Assembly: GCF_011605345.1 (NCBI RefSeq)
Contig: NZ_JAAOXM010000006.1
Coordinates: 1-64,000 of the forward strand
Source: Burkholderia sp. D-99
GTDB lineage: Bacteria; Pseudomonadota; Gammaproteobacteria; Burkholderiales; Burkholderiaceae
Length of the DNA stretch: 64,000 bases
Reading direction: 5' to 3'
Both the position numbers and the translations under genes were made by a program. Of this stretch, positions 44,519-52,839 are shown piece by piece. The notes under the pieces are model-generated. The model did no database searches. It worked only from the letters and a program-made list of their open reading frames with translations, and was not told where the DNA came from. Position 1 is the first letter of the stretch; each line of letters opens with the position of its first letter.

Positions 44519-45199
44519 ATGTCGCTTTTCGACTCTGTTTCGCGCACGATCAAAGGCCTGCTGAACGATGCGGCCGATTCGGTACAGGATCCGTCGCGCG
44601 ACGCACGGCAGATCGTGCGGGAGCTCGACGACAGCATCGGCCGTGCCGAGAATTCGCTGATCGAGATCGAGGCACAGGTCGCGACCCAGCGCAGCAAGCG
44701 CGATGCGGCCGACGACAAGGTGAAGAAGTACGAGGACGGCGCGAAGCGCGCGCTGCAGGCCGGCGACGAGGCACTCGCACGCGAGGCGCTCGGCGCACAG
44801 TCGAACGCGGAAGCCGAGCGTGACGCGCTCGCGGCCGAGTTGTCGACGCTCGAGCCGTCCGTCGACAAGCTGAAGGGGCAGATCGCCGACATGCGTCAGC
44901 GCCGCAACGACCTGAATGCACGCTCGAACATCCTGCAGGCCAAGCAGGAAATCGCGCAGGCGAAGGACGTCGCGGCAAGCGCGTTGGGCGGCATCGGCGG
45001 CAAGAACCTGTCCGAGGACTTCCAGAAGCTCGAGGACAAGGTCGCGCTGCAGAACGCACGCTCGGACGCACGCCTCAATTCCGCCGACACGTCGAGCGGC
45101 AAGGCGCTCGAGGACAAGCTCGCCGCGCTGAACAAGGGCCCGTCGGTCGAGGATCGCCTCGCCGCGCTGAAGAAGCAGCTCGACACGCCCGCGCAGTAA
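44519..45199 (+). CDS. pspA: PspA/IM30 family phage-shock protein
   Basis: A 226-residue, almost entirely alpha-helical coiled-coil protein of the ESCRT-III-related PspA/Vipp1 family. The N-terminal amphipathic helix (MSLFDSVSRTIKGLLND) is the membrane-binding element; the conserved DPSRDARQIVRELDDSIGRAENSLIEIEAQ follows. Such proteins coat and stabilise damaged inner membrane. A GGAGG sits at the right distance. There are no pspF, pspB or pspC genes nearby; instead a TPR/glycine-rich membrane protein gene follows after 90 bp. Confidence 0.93.
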   Translation: MSLFDSVSRTIKGLLNDAADSVQDPSRDARQIVRELDDSIGRAENSLIEIEAQVATQRSKRDAADDKVKKYEDGAKRALQAGDEALAREALGAQSNAEAERDALAAELSTLEPSVDKLKGQIADMRQRRNDLNARSNILQAKQEIAQAKDVAASALGGIGGKNLSEDFQKLEDKVALQNARSDARLNSADTSSGKALEDKLAALNKGPSVEDRLAALKKQLDTPAQ

Positions 45200-45259
45200 C
45201 GGCAACTGCGGGCAACCGCGCCGCCGCCCGTCCCGGGCGCGCGGCGCGAACCGATCGTC

Positions 45260-45289
45260 AGGAGACGGGCGCCTGCGCCCGGTTCGACC
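45260..45289 (+). promoter_or_regulatory. Ribosome binding site with hairpin before start
   Basis: AGGAG (45260-45264) is 25 nt upstream of the ATG at 45290, too far for normal use. A perfect 6-bp inverted repeat GGGCGC (45267-45272) / GCGCCC (45275-45280) lies between; folded, it would bring the site to about 11 nt from the start. Confidence 0.4.
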
Positions 45290-46456
45290 ATGAAGAAATC
45301 TCTCGCCGCACTCGGCCTCTCGCTGATGTTGCTGTCGTCCGCCGCGTTTGCGGTCCCGTCGCTGCAGCAGGTCGAGCAATCGATCGCGCAACGCAACTGG
45401 CAGCAAGCCGACACGCAACTGTCGCAAGTCATCGATGCCCATCCGAACAACGCGCACGCGCGCTACCTGTATGCGCAGGTGCTGGACCGCGAGGGCCGCG
45501 CATCCGACGCACTCGCGCAACTGCAGCGCGCGAAGTCGCTCGATCCGCAACTGAAGTTCACCGACGCGTCGCACTTCGCGCAGACGGAGTCGCGCATCCG
45601 CGCCGACGCCGCGCGCGTGAGCGGCAACGCGCCGTCGGCCACGCAGGCCGGCACGCTGCAATCGTCGCTCGCACCCGCCGTCGCGCCGGCCGAAAAACAC
45701 GGCCCGTCGACCGGCATGTGGATCGTCCTCGGGCTGATCGTCGCGGTGATCGCGCTGGTGCTGCGCTGGACGCTGCGGCGTGCGCGCACGGCCGACGACG
45801 GCCGCGCCGACGACGAACGCCGCACGCAGCTCAAGCGCGCGACCGACGTGCTGAACGACATCCGTCCGCTGAAACTCGACGCGAAGCTGTCGACGGCGCC
45901 CGGCGCCGCGGCGCTCATCGGTGAAATCGAAGCGATCGAGACCGACGCGCGCACGCTCGTCGAAGCGTTGTCGAACGGCAAGAATCCGGTACCGCCGTAT
46001 CGCGTCGATGAACTCGAACAGCGCCATGCGAGCGTGAAGGCACGCGTCGAAGGCCGTCCCGACCCGGCCGCGCAACCCGCGGCACCGGCGAACGGCAGCG
46101 GCTCCGTGTATGCGCAGGAAGCCGATCGCATGACGGGCGCACCGGGCCAGCCGTATCCGCCGCAACCCTACCCGCAACAGCAACCGCCCGTCGTGATCCA
46201 GCAAGGCGGCGGCGGTTTCGGCGGCGGCATGGGCGGGCTGCTGACCGGCGTATTGCTCGGCGAGGCGATGTCGGGCGGCCGCGAGCGCGTGGTCGAACGC
46301 GACGTGATCGTCGACGGCGAGCGCCGCCGGCAGGAGAACGACCCGGGTTTCGACCTCGGCCGCGGCGATGCGTCGAACTGGAGCGACGGCAACGGCGGCG
46401 GTGGCGGCATGGATCTCGGCAGCAACGACGACGGCTGGACCGACGACAACTCCTGA
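45290..46456 (+). CDS. TPR membrane protein with glycine-rich C-terminal tail
   Basis: A 388-residue protein. A signal peptide (MKKSLAALGLSLMLLSSAAFA) is followed by a tetratricopeptide-like region (residues about 25-95: QVEQSIAQRNWQQADTQLSQ and YLYAQVLDREGRASDALAQL), a membrane helix (WIVLGLIVAVIALVLRW, about residues 144-160), a charged helical section, a Pro/Gln-rich linker and a C-terminal glycine-rich stretch (GGGGFGGGMGGLLTGVLLGEA) ending in acidic repeats. I do not recognise a named family. It follows pspA by 90 bp and probably works with it. A hairpin separates AGGAG from the ATG. Confidence 0.8.
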   Translation: MKKSLAALGLSLMLLSSAAFAVPSLQQVEQSIAQRNWQQADTQLSQVIDAHPNNAHARYLYAQVLDREGRASDALAQLQRAKSLDPQLKFTDASHFAQTESRIRADAARVSGNAPSATQAGTLQSSLAPAVAPAEKHGPSTGMWIVLGLIVAVIALVLRWTLRRARTADDGRADDERRTQLKRATDVLNDIRPLKLDAKLSTAPGAAALIGEIEAIETDARTLVEALSNGKNPVPPYRVDELEQRHASVKARVEGRPDPAAQPAAPANGSGSVYAQEADRMTGAPGQPYPPQPYPQQQPPVVIQQGGGGFGGGMGGLLTGVLLGEAMSGGRERVVERDVIVDGERRRQENDPGFDLGRGDASNWSDGNGGGGGMDLGSNDDGWTDDNS

Positions 46457-46699
46457 CGCCACGCAGCGCGTCAACACACCTGCGGCACACCCGCGACGCG
46501 CTGCGACGCACGCCACGCTCCCCTGGATGGCCGGCCGCGCCGACGCGCGGATTTGTCAATCATTTCAAGATGGGCTACCGGCAATGGGGAGCGTTCGCTA
46601 TCATGCGGCCATCGGCGTGCCACCGACCCTCATTCGACGCTCTGCATCCCTGCGCGTCGCGGCACGCCTCCCCTCGCCCCCACCAGGAGAAAGCCGCTC

Positions 46700-47131
46700 A
46701 TGAGCATCATCAAGGAATTCAAGGAGTTCGCCGTCAAGGGCAACGTCATGGATCTCGCCGTCGGCGTGATCATCGGCGGCGCGTTCTCGAAGATCGTCGA
46801 CTCGGTCGTGAAAGACCTCATCATGCCGGTCATCGGCGTGCTGACGGGCGGTCTGGATTTCTCGAACAAGTTCGTTCTGCTCGGCACCATCCCCCCGACG
46901 TTCAAGGGTAATCCCGATTCGTTCAAGGACCTGCAGGCCGCGGGTGTCGCCGCGTTCGGCTATGGCTCGTTCATCACCGTGGCGATCAATTTCGTCATCC
47001 TGGCGTTCATCATTTTCCTGATGGTGAAATTCATCAACAAGCTGCGCAAGCCGGAAGACGCCGCGCCGGCCGCGACGCCGGAAGACACGGTGCTGCTGCG
47101 CGAGATCCGCGATTCGCTGAAGCAGCGCTGA
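46700..47131 (+). CDS. mscL: Large-conductance mechanosensitive channel MscL
   Basis: A 143-residue pentameric channel protein that releases solutes on hypo-osmotic shock. N-terminal amphipathic helix [33 protein letters not shown] runs into TM1; TM2 is [23 protein letters not shown]; the C-terminal bundle helix ends [17 protein letters not shown] at 46700 with AGGAG upstream. Usual length for proteobacterial MscL. Confidence 0.97.
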   Translation: MSIIKEFKEFAVKGNVMDLAVGVIIGGAFSKIVDSVVKDLIMPVIGVLTGGLDFSNKFVLLGTIPPTFKGNPDSFKDLQAAGVAAFGYGSFITVAINFVILAFIIFLMVKFINKLRKPEDAAPAATPEDTVLLREIRDSLKQR

Positions 47132-47152
47132 TCGCCGAGCGCCCCGCCTTCC

Positions 47153-47177
47153 AGGCCCGCCCCGTGCGGGCCTTTTT
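47153..47177 (+). terminator. Terminator of mscL
   Basis: Stem AGGCCCGC (47153-47160) / GCGGGCCT (47166-47173) followed by TTTTT; a standard intrinsic terminator 21 bp after the stop codon. Confidence 0.92.
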
Positions 47178-47419
47178 ATTGCGCGCGCGATGCGCCGCCG
47201 GATGCGGTCCATCTCACTTTTTTGTGACGGGCGAATGCACGCGCGGGAAAAGCAGGTCTATGATGGAGACTAAACGACAGTACGGGCGCCAAGACGCTGG
47301 CTGTGTCGATCATGGCGAGCAGGTCGACGGGAGACATTGATCGTCGTACTGCACGAAGGCAGCATTTTCGTGTGCTATAAAGGATCGACATGCGGCGTAC
47401 ATAGCCGGGAGTGGGTCGC

Positions 47420-47911
47420 ATGAAAGTGCCGCATTTCTTGCAATTGTTTTTGAGGCGAGTGTTTATGTCCTTCCCGAAAAAACGTCGGCGTGCCCAGCAG
47501 GATGGCCAGGAGTCATTCCTCGCGGTATTGCGCCACTCGAAACCGTTTGCCCAGCTCGACACCAAGATTGCCCGCGCCCGTGCGCAGGACGAACCCGTCC
47601 TGTACGCGCATGTGCTGCCCGGTCTCGACGTGCTCCTGTGCAGCGTGCGCGGCGCCCAGCCGCCCTATCCGGCCATCGCCGAGCTGCGCAAGCGCTGCAT
47701 CGAATCGATCGCCAACGCGCTCGAGCAGCCGCTCGATGGCCTCGAGAACGGCGGGTACTGGTACGAAGCGAACGGCTTCGGCTTCCTCGTGTTCGCCAGC
47801 CGTGCACGTGCGCGCATCCTGCCCGAGTTTGGTGCAGGCACGAAAGCGAGCCTGCGCGGCGGGCTCGGCCGCCAGAACGCCGGCGACACGACACCCCGCT
47901 CTCTCGGCTGA
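47420..47911 (+). CDS. Conserved-looking hypothetical protein
   Basis: A protein of about 163 residues with a very basic N-terminus (SFPKKRRRAQQDG) and a compact alpha/beta-looking remainder (QDEPVLYAHVLPGLDVLLCSVRGAQPPYPAIAELRKRCIESIANALEQPLDGLENGGYWYEANGFGFLVFASRARARILP, written here in parts: key features are one Cys in LLCSVRG and the aromatic GYWYEANGFGF stretch). GGGAG precedes the ATG at 47420; an ATG at 47465 with GAGGCGAG upstream is an alternative. I do not recognise a family. It is convergent with the reductase gene. Confidence 0.65.
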   Translation: MKVPHFLQLFLRRVFMSFPKKRRRAQQDGQESFLAVLRHSKPFAQLDTKIARARAQDEPVLYAHVLPGLDVLLCSVRGAQPPYPAIAELRKRCIESIANALEQPLDGLENGGYWYEANGFGFLVFASRARARILPEFGAGTKASLRGGLGRQNAGDTTPRSLG

Positions 47912-47977
47912 TCCGCCTGCCATTCGATGGGCCGCCTCCGGGCGGCCCATCTGCCATTCACGCGCCCCGCGTGCCCG

Positions 47978-48871
47978 TCACGACGCCTGCTGACGCCCGT
48001 TGCCGGGCCGCACGATGTCGATGAACGCGGCGAAATCGGCGCCGGCGAGCCCTTGCGCGGCGCCCAAGCGCAGCACCTGCTGCACGGTAGCCGATACAGG
48101 CATCACCGCGCCCGTGTCGCGCGCCGCGTCGGCGATCGCATCGACGTCCTTCTGAAACGTGCTGAGCGCACCGATCGGTGCGTGACCACCCGACGTCATG
48201 CGCGGCACGAACGTCTGCAGCAGCACCGAATCGGCCCAGCCGCCGGCCAGTGCTTCGGCCAGGCGGGCGGCATCGATGCCGCTCGCCTGCGCGAGACCGA
48301 CGGCCTCGGCAATCGCGGTCACCGTCGCGGTGACGATCGCCTGGTTGCACAGCTTCGCCGTCTGCCCCGCGCCCGCGTCGCCCATGTGCGTGATGCGCGA
48401 CGCGTACGTGTCGATCAGCGGCCGCACCGTGTCGAGATCGGCCGCGTGGCCGCCGGCCATCACCGCGAGCGTGCCGGCCTGCGCGCCGGGCACGCCGCCC
48501 GATACCGGCGCATCGATCCAGCCGACGCCGAGTGCGGCCGCGCGCGCCGCGTAATCACGCGTCGCGGCAGGCGGGATGCTCGAATGATCGACGATGCGTT
48601 GCAGGCGACGCCCAGCGGCGTCGCCGGACAACAGCCCGTGCTCGCCGAACACCACGTCGCCCACCGCGCGGCCGTCGAGCACGCACACGAATACCGTATC
48701 GACGCGCTCCGCCAGTTCGCGCGGCGTGCCGGCCACTTGCGCGCCGTCCTTCACGAGCGCCTCGGCCTTGTCGCGCGAGCGATTCCACACGCTGACCCGA
48801 TGCCCGGCCGCCAGCAAATGCCGAATCATCGGCGCGCCCATCAATCCCGGTCCGCAAAATCCGACTTCCAC
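47978..48871 (-). CDS. Beta-hydroxyacid dehydrogenase, tartronate semialdehyde reductase type
   Basis: A 297-residue NAD(P)-dependent dehydrogenase. N-terminal Rossmann motif [24 protein letters not shown], substrate signature [22 protein letters not shown] and the catalytic lysine in [13 protein letters not shown] identify the 3-hydroxyisobutyrate / tartronate semialdehyde reductase family. The GTG at 48871 is preceded by GAGG. Given the purine locus next door, which yields glyoxylate, reduction of tartronate semialdehyde to glycerate is plausible but not shown: no glyoxylate carboligase is adjacent. Confidence 0.85.
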   Translation of the reverse strand: MEVGFCGPGLMGAPMIRHLLAAGHRVSVWNRSRDKAEALVKDGAQVAGTPRELAERVDTVFVCVLDGRAVGDVVFGEHGLLSGDAAGRRLQRIVDHSSIPPAATRDYAARAAALGVGWIDAPVSGGVPGAQAGTLAVMAGGHAADLDTVRPLIDTYASRITHMGDAGAGQTAKLCNQAIVTATVTAIAEAVGLAQASGIDAARLAEALAGGWADSVLLQTFVPRMTSGGHAPIGALSTFQKDVDAIADAARDTGAVMPVSATVQQVLRLGAAQGLAGADFAAFIDIVRPGNGRQQAS

Positions 48872-49006
48872 GATGTTCCTCGTCTCCGATATGGGTTGAA
48901 CTTGCCGCCCATCATACCTATCACTCAAGAAGCCGGGCACGCGCGGCGCCGCTTCGGGACCACGGCTTGCACCGGCAATCCAAACCGATATCCCAGGGAG
49001 CGCATC

Positions 49007-49216
49007 ATGAGCGACCACGTGTACAAGATGATCGAGCTGACCGGTTCGTCGCGGCAGTCGAGCGACGACGCCATCCGCAACGCGATCTCGAAAGCCGGCA
49101 AGACGCTGCACAACCTGCACTGGTTCCAGGTGACCGAAACGCGCGGCCACATCGAAGGCGACCAGGTCGTTCACTGGCAGGTGACGCTGAAGGTCGGCAT
49201 GCGCATCGACGACTGA
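49007..49216 (+). CDS. Dodecin, flavin-binding storage protein
   Basis: A 69-residue dodecin. The whole protein fits the family: [19 protein letters not shown], the FMN-stacking tryptophan in [13 protein letters not shown] and the C-terminal strand [11 protein letters not shown]. Dodecins form hollow 12-mers that bind riboflavin or FMN pairs and are thought to buffer free flavin. A good ribosome binding site GGGAG lies before the ATG. Confidence 0.93.
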   Translation: MSDHVYKMIELTGSSRQSSDDAIRNAISKAGKTLHNLHWFQVTETRGHIEGDQVVHWQVTLKVGMRIDD

Positions 49217-49436
49217 CGCGCCCGTCGCATCCCACGCCGCGCCGCGATCCGGATCCGCTCAATGCGTGTCCGCGCGGCGCCACGCGCTTCTCATCGCCCC
49301 CGTTCGAGCCCCTTGTCACGGCCCGGCCGGCGGACGCCTGCGGGTATCCATCTCTTGACGCTGGCCGCGCTTCATATTAAAAACGATATACCCCACCTAC
49401 CCCTCGATCAGCCCAGCCATATAAACCGGAGATATC

Positions 49437-50366
49437 ATGAGTCAGCAACGCGAGGCGATCGACACGTACCTCTTGCGCGTCTTGCACACCTTGTTGATGG
49501 AGCGCAGCGTCACGCGCGCGGCCGTCAAACTGAACCAGTCGCAACCGGCGATCAGTGCCGCGCTGCGACGCCTGCGCGACATCACCGGCGATCCGCTGCT
49601 GGTGCGCGGCAAATCCGGCATGGTGCCGACCGAATACGGGCTGCGCCTGCTCGAGCCCGTGCAGAACGCACTGCGTGAAATCGAGCGGATCAAGTTCCAG
49701 CAGCACAACTTCGACCCGGCCACGTCGATCCGCTGCTACCGGATCGGCTGCCCCGACTACCTGAACGTGCTGTTCGTGCCGACCGTCGTCGAGCGCTTCC
49801 GCCAGGCCGCGCCGAATGCGACGCTCGAGTTTCATTCGCTCGGCCCCGCGTTCGACTACGAGCTCGCGCTGGAAGACGGCAAGCTCGACATCGTCGTCGG
49901 CAACTGGCCCGAACCGCCCGAGCAGCTGCACCTGTCAAACCTGTTCGTCGACGAAATCGTCTGCCTGATGAGCAACACGCACCCGTTCGCAAAACGCGGC
50001 GGGCTCACGCTCGACCAGTACCTGAACGCGCCGCATCTCGCGCCGACGCCGTACTCGGTCGGCCAGCGCGGCGCGATCGACGTGCATCTCGCGCGCGAAC
50101 GGCTCAAGCGTCACGTGGTCGTCACGCTGCCGTATTTCAACCTTGCGCCGTACGTGCTCGTGAAGTCCGACCTGATCTTCACGACGACGCGCCTGTTCGC
50201 CGATCACTACGCGAAGTTCCTGCCGCTGTCGGTCGTGCCGGCGCCGCTCGACTTCCCGCCGATGCAGTACTACCAGCTGTGGCACGAGCGCTGCCACTAC
50301 TCCGACGAAGTGCGCTGGCTGCGCAGCCTCGTCGCCGAAGCCACCCGCACGCTGATCGAGCCGTAA
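49437..50366 (+). CDS. LysR-family regulator at the purine locus
   Basis: A 309-residue LysR-type regulator. The helix-turn-helix covers about residues 10-65 (LLRVLHTLLMERSVTRAAVKL, QPAISAALRRLRDITGDPLLVRG), with a periplasmic-binding-like effector domain from about 90 on. It ends 142 bp before the convergent 8-oxoguanine deaminase gene, so it may control that gene or the purine genes beyond it. GGAGA precedes the ATG. Confidence 0.92.
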   Translation: MSQQREAIDTYLLRVLHTLLMERSVTRAAVKLNQSQPAISAALRRLRDITGDPLLVRGKSGMVPTEYGLRLLEPVQNALREIERIKFQQHNFDPATSIRCYRIGCPDYLNVLFVPTVVERFRQAAPNATLEFHSLGPAFDYELALEDGKLDIVVGNWPEPPEQLHLSNLFVDEIVCLMSNTHPFAKRGGLTLDQYLNAPHLAPTPYSVGQRGAIDVHLARERLKRHVVVTLPYFNLAPYVLVKSDLIFTTTRLFADHYAKFLPLSVVPAPLDFPPMQYYQLWHERCHYSDEVRWLRSLVAEATRTLIEP

Positions 50367-50508
50367 GCGCGCACGACGCGCGCGCCGGCCACGCCGTTGC
50401 GGGGTGGCTGGCGTGGCCTCGTGTGGCCCGGTGTGACGTATCCCGGCCGCAGCCTCGGCCGCCGCGCACCCGCGGTGCGGCGCGCGGCGCATTCTCCACC
50501 CCGACGCG

Positions 50509-51921
50509 TCAGCGCGACGCCTCCACGAGTGACTGCGCGAGCGCGTTATGACGCGCGATGACAGGCGGCAGATCGAGCGTGGCCAGCCGCCCTTCCCGCA
50601 CCACCACCTTCCCGTTCACCACCGTGTACGCCGTCTGCGACGGCGCGCAGAACACGAGCGCCGCGACCGGATCGTGCAGCGCACCCGCGAACAGCGGCTG
50701 GCGCAGGTCGAACGCGGCGAAGTCGGCGGCCATGCCGGGCTTCAGCGCGCCGATATCGTCGCGGTTCAGCACCTTCGCGCCGCCGAGCGTCGCGATCTCG
50801 AGCGCTTCGCGCGCGGTCATCGCATCGGGCCCGAAACCGACCCGTTGCAGCAGCAGCGCCTGCCGCACTTCCGCGACCATCTGCGCGCCGTCGTTCGATG
50901 CCGAGCCGTCGACGCCCAGGCCGACCGGCACGCCCGCGAGACGCATCTTCTTCACCGGCGCGATGCCCGACGCGAGCCGCATGTTCGAGCACGGACAGTG
51001 CGCAACGCCCGTGCCGGTGCGCGCGAACAGGCCGATGCCCGCATCGTCGAGCTGCACGCAGTGCGCATGCCACACGTCGTGGCCGACCCAGCCGAGATCT
51101 TCCGCATATTCGGCGGGCGTCATCCCGAACTTCTCGCGGCTGTACGCGATGTCGTTGACGTTCTCCGCGAGGTGCGTGTGCAGCGACACGCCGTATTCGC
51201 GCGCGAGCACGGCCGCGTCGCGCATCAGCTCGCGGCTCACCGAGAACGGCGAGCATGGCGCGACGACCACGCGCAGCATCGCGTAACGGCCTTCGTCGTG
51301 ATAGGTCTCGATCAGGCGCTGCGTGTCGCGCAGGATCTCGGGCTCGCGCTCGACGACCGAGTCGGGCGGCAGCCCGCCATCGCGCTGGCCGACGCTCATC
51401 GAGCCGCGGCTCGCGTGAAAGCGCATGCCGATCCGCTGCGCGGCGCCGATGCTGTCGTCGAGGCGGCTGCCGTTCGGGTAGATGTACAGGTGGTCGCTCG
51501 ACGTCGTGCAGCCCGACTGCAGCAGTTCGGCCATCGCTGTGAGCGTCGACACCTCGATCATCTCGGGCGTCAGGTGCGCCCAGATCCGGTACAGGTTCGT
51601 GAGCCAGCCGAACAGTTCGGCGTTCTGCGCCGCGGGCACCGCGCGCGTGAGGCTCTGGTACATGTGATGGTGCGTGTTCACGAGCCCCGGGATCACGAGA
51701 TGGCCGCGCAGGTCGAGCACTTCGTCGGCCGTGTCGGGCAGCTCGGCGGTCGGGCCGACCGCGACGATCCGGTTGTCTTCGATGTAGAGCCCCGCGTCGC
51801 GCAATTCGCGGCGCGTGTCGTCCATGGTCACGAGCACGTCGGCGTGCTTGACCAGCAGGGTTTTCGGGCGGGATGAGGAAGGGTTCGGCGCGCGTGCGCC
51901 AGCGTGCTGCTCGGGGTTCAT
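50509..51921 (-). CDS. 8-oxoguanine deaminase (amidohydrolase family)
   Basis: A 470-residue metal-dependent amidohydrolase. Metal ligands appear in GLVNTHHHMYQSL (His-x-His), SLHTHLAENVND, HAHCVQLDD and GLGVDGSASNDG (Asp). These match 8-oxoguanine deaminase and the related hydroxydechloroatrazine hydrolase AtzB. The expected reaction is 8-oxoguanine to urate, which fits exactly with the divergent urate oxidation genes. The ATG at 51921 starts MNPEQHAGARAPN; an alternative reading frame extension upstream is not supported. Confidence 0.88.
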   Translation of the reverse strand: MNPEQHAGARAPNPSSSRPKTLLVKHADVLVTMDDTRRELRDAGLYIEDNRIVAVGPTAELPDTADEVLDLRGHLVIPGLVNTHHHMYQSLTRAVPAAQNAELFGWLTNLYRIWAHLTPEMIEVSTLTAMAELLQSGCTTSSDHLYIYPNGSRLDDSIGAAQRIGMRFHASRGSMSVGQRDGGLPPDSVVEREPEILRDTQRLIETYHDEGRYAMLRVVVAPCSPFSVSRELMRDAAVLAREYGVSLHTHLAENVNDIAYSREKFGMTPAEYAEDLGWVGHDVWHAHCVQLDDAGIGLFARTGTGVAHCPCSNMRLASGIAPVKKMRLAGVPVGLGVDGSASNDGAQMVAEVRQALLLQRVGFGPDAMTAREALEIATLGGAKVLNRDDIGALKPGMAADFAAFDLRQPLFAGALHDPVAALVFCAPSQTAYTVVNGKVVVREGRLATLDLPPVIARHNALAQSLVEASR

Positions 51922-52433
51922 GCGTTCTCCGCGTCGGTCTGCCCCCAGGGTCTGAATCCTGGAGGCGGTCACACAGCCGTTCGAACGCTGAATCGCGGCA
52001 CGCTCCGGTGCCTGCGTCCGTTCGAACGCCCTGGCCCGGTTACCCGGCGTGCTCGCCGTCTTCGGGGTACGCGCGGGCCACAGGCCGACGCGCACGGCGG
52101 GAGGATCGCCCAAGCGCGCGCCGCACACAATGCGCGATCCGGAATACCGCGTTTCACGGTTTCGATATGGTACGCCGCGCGCAGGCCCGCGAGGCACCCG
52201 AAACGTACGCTCAAAGCCGTATCCGGCGGGCCGTCGACAGCCGCTCATGCGCGGCGCATTATCTTTGATATCGCGCCCGTATTTGCGCGGGGAACCTTTT
52301 TACAATGCCTGCACGGCGCTCGCTTCAATCTCGCCGACGGGTATGTAGCCACGTGACGTGGAGCCTCGATCCGCCGCACAGTCAATGGATCGAGTCGCCG
52401 CCGAACCTCGCATTCACACAAGGACAATTGCGA
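51922..52433. promoter_or_regulatory. Purine-locus divergent intergenic region
   Basis: 512 bp between the deaminase and uraH. It holds two perfect 10-bp palindromes CGTTCGAACG at 51978-51987 and 52019-52028, 41 bp apart and each embedded in the 12-mer CCGTTCGAACGC, and an AT-richer section with TACAAT at about 52300, a possible -10 for uraH-puuD. No coding region is convincing here. Confidence 0.55.
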
Positions 52434-52787
52434 ATGGGAAAGCTCACTACCCACGTACTCGATACGGCGCACGGTCGTCCCGGCGCCGCAATCAAGGTCG
52501 ACCTCTACGCGCTGGACGGCGAATCGCGCCGCGCGATCAAGACCGTGCTGACCAATAGCGACGGCCGCTGCGACGAACCCCTGCTCGAAGGCGCCGCGCT
52601 CGCCGCCGGCGAATACGAACTCGTGTTCCATGCCGGCGACTACTTCGCGTCGATCGGCGTGAAGGTGCCCGAACCCCGTTTCGTCGACCGCGTCGTACTC
52701 CGCTTCGGCATCGCCGACACCGCCTCGCACTACCACGTGCCGCTGCTGGTGTCGCCGTGGTCGTACAGCACCTATCGCGGCAGCTGA
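52434..52787 (+). CDS. uraH: 5-Hydroxyisourate hydrolase
   Basis: A 117-residue transthyretin-related protein. It has the N-terminal signature HVLDTAHGRPG and the diagnostic C-terminal tetrapeptide YRGS, with HYHVPLLVSPWSYSTYRGS as the final strand. It hydrolyses 5-hydroxyisourate, the product of urate oxidation, to OHCU. puuD follows after 52 bp. The ATG at 52434 has AAGGAC upstream. Confidence 0.97.
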   Translation: MGKLTTHVLDTAHGRPGAAIKVDLYALDGESRRAIKTVLTNSDGRCDEPLLEGAALAAGEYELVFHAGDYFASIGVKVPEPRFVDRVVLRFGIADTASHYHVPLLVSPWSYSTYRGS

Positions 52788-52839
52788 CATTCGAATCAGC
52801 GCCCACATCAAACAAACGATTTGAGTCTGGAGGAGTTTC

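Noticed and set aside
47176-47565. A 129-codon open frame on the minus strand overlapping the start of the hypothetical gene at 47420
   Set aside because: No ribosome binding site, odd composition, and it runs through the mscL terminator region; the plus-strand gene has better composition and signals.
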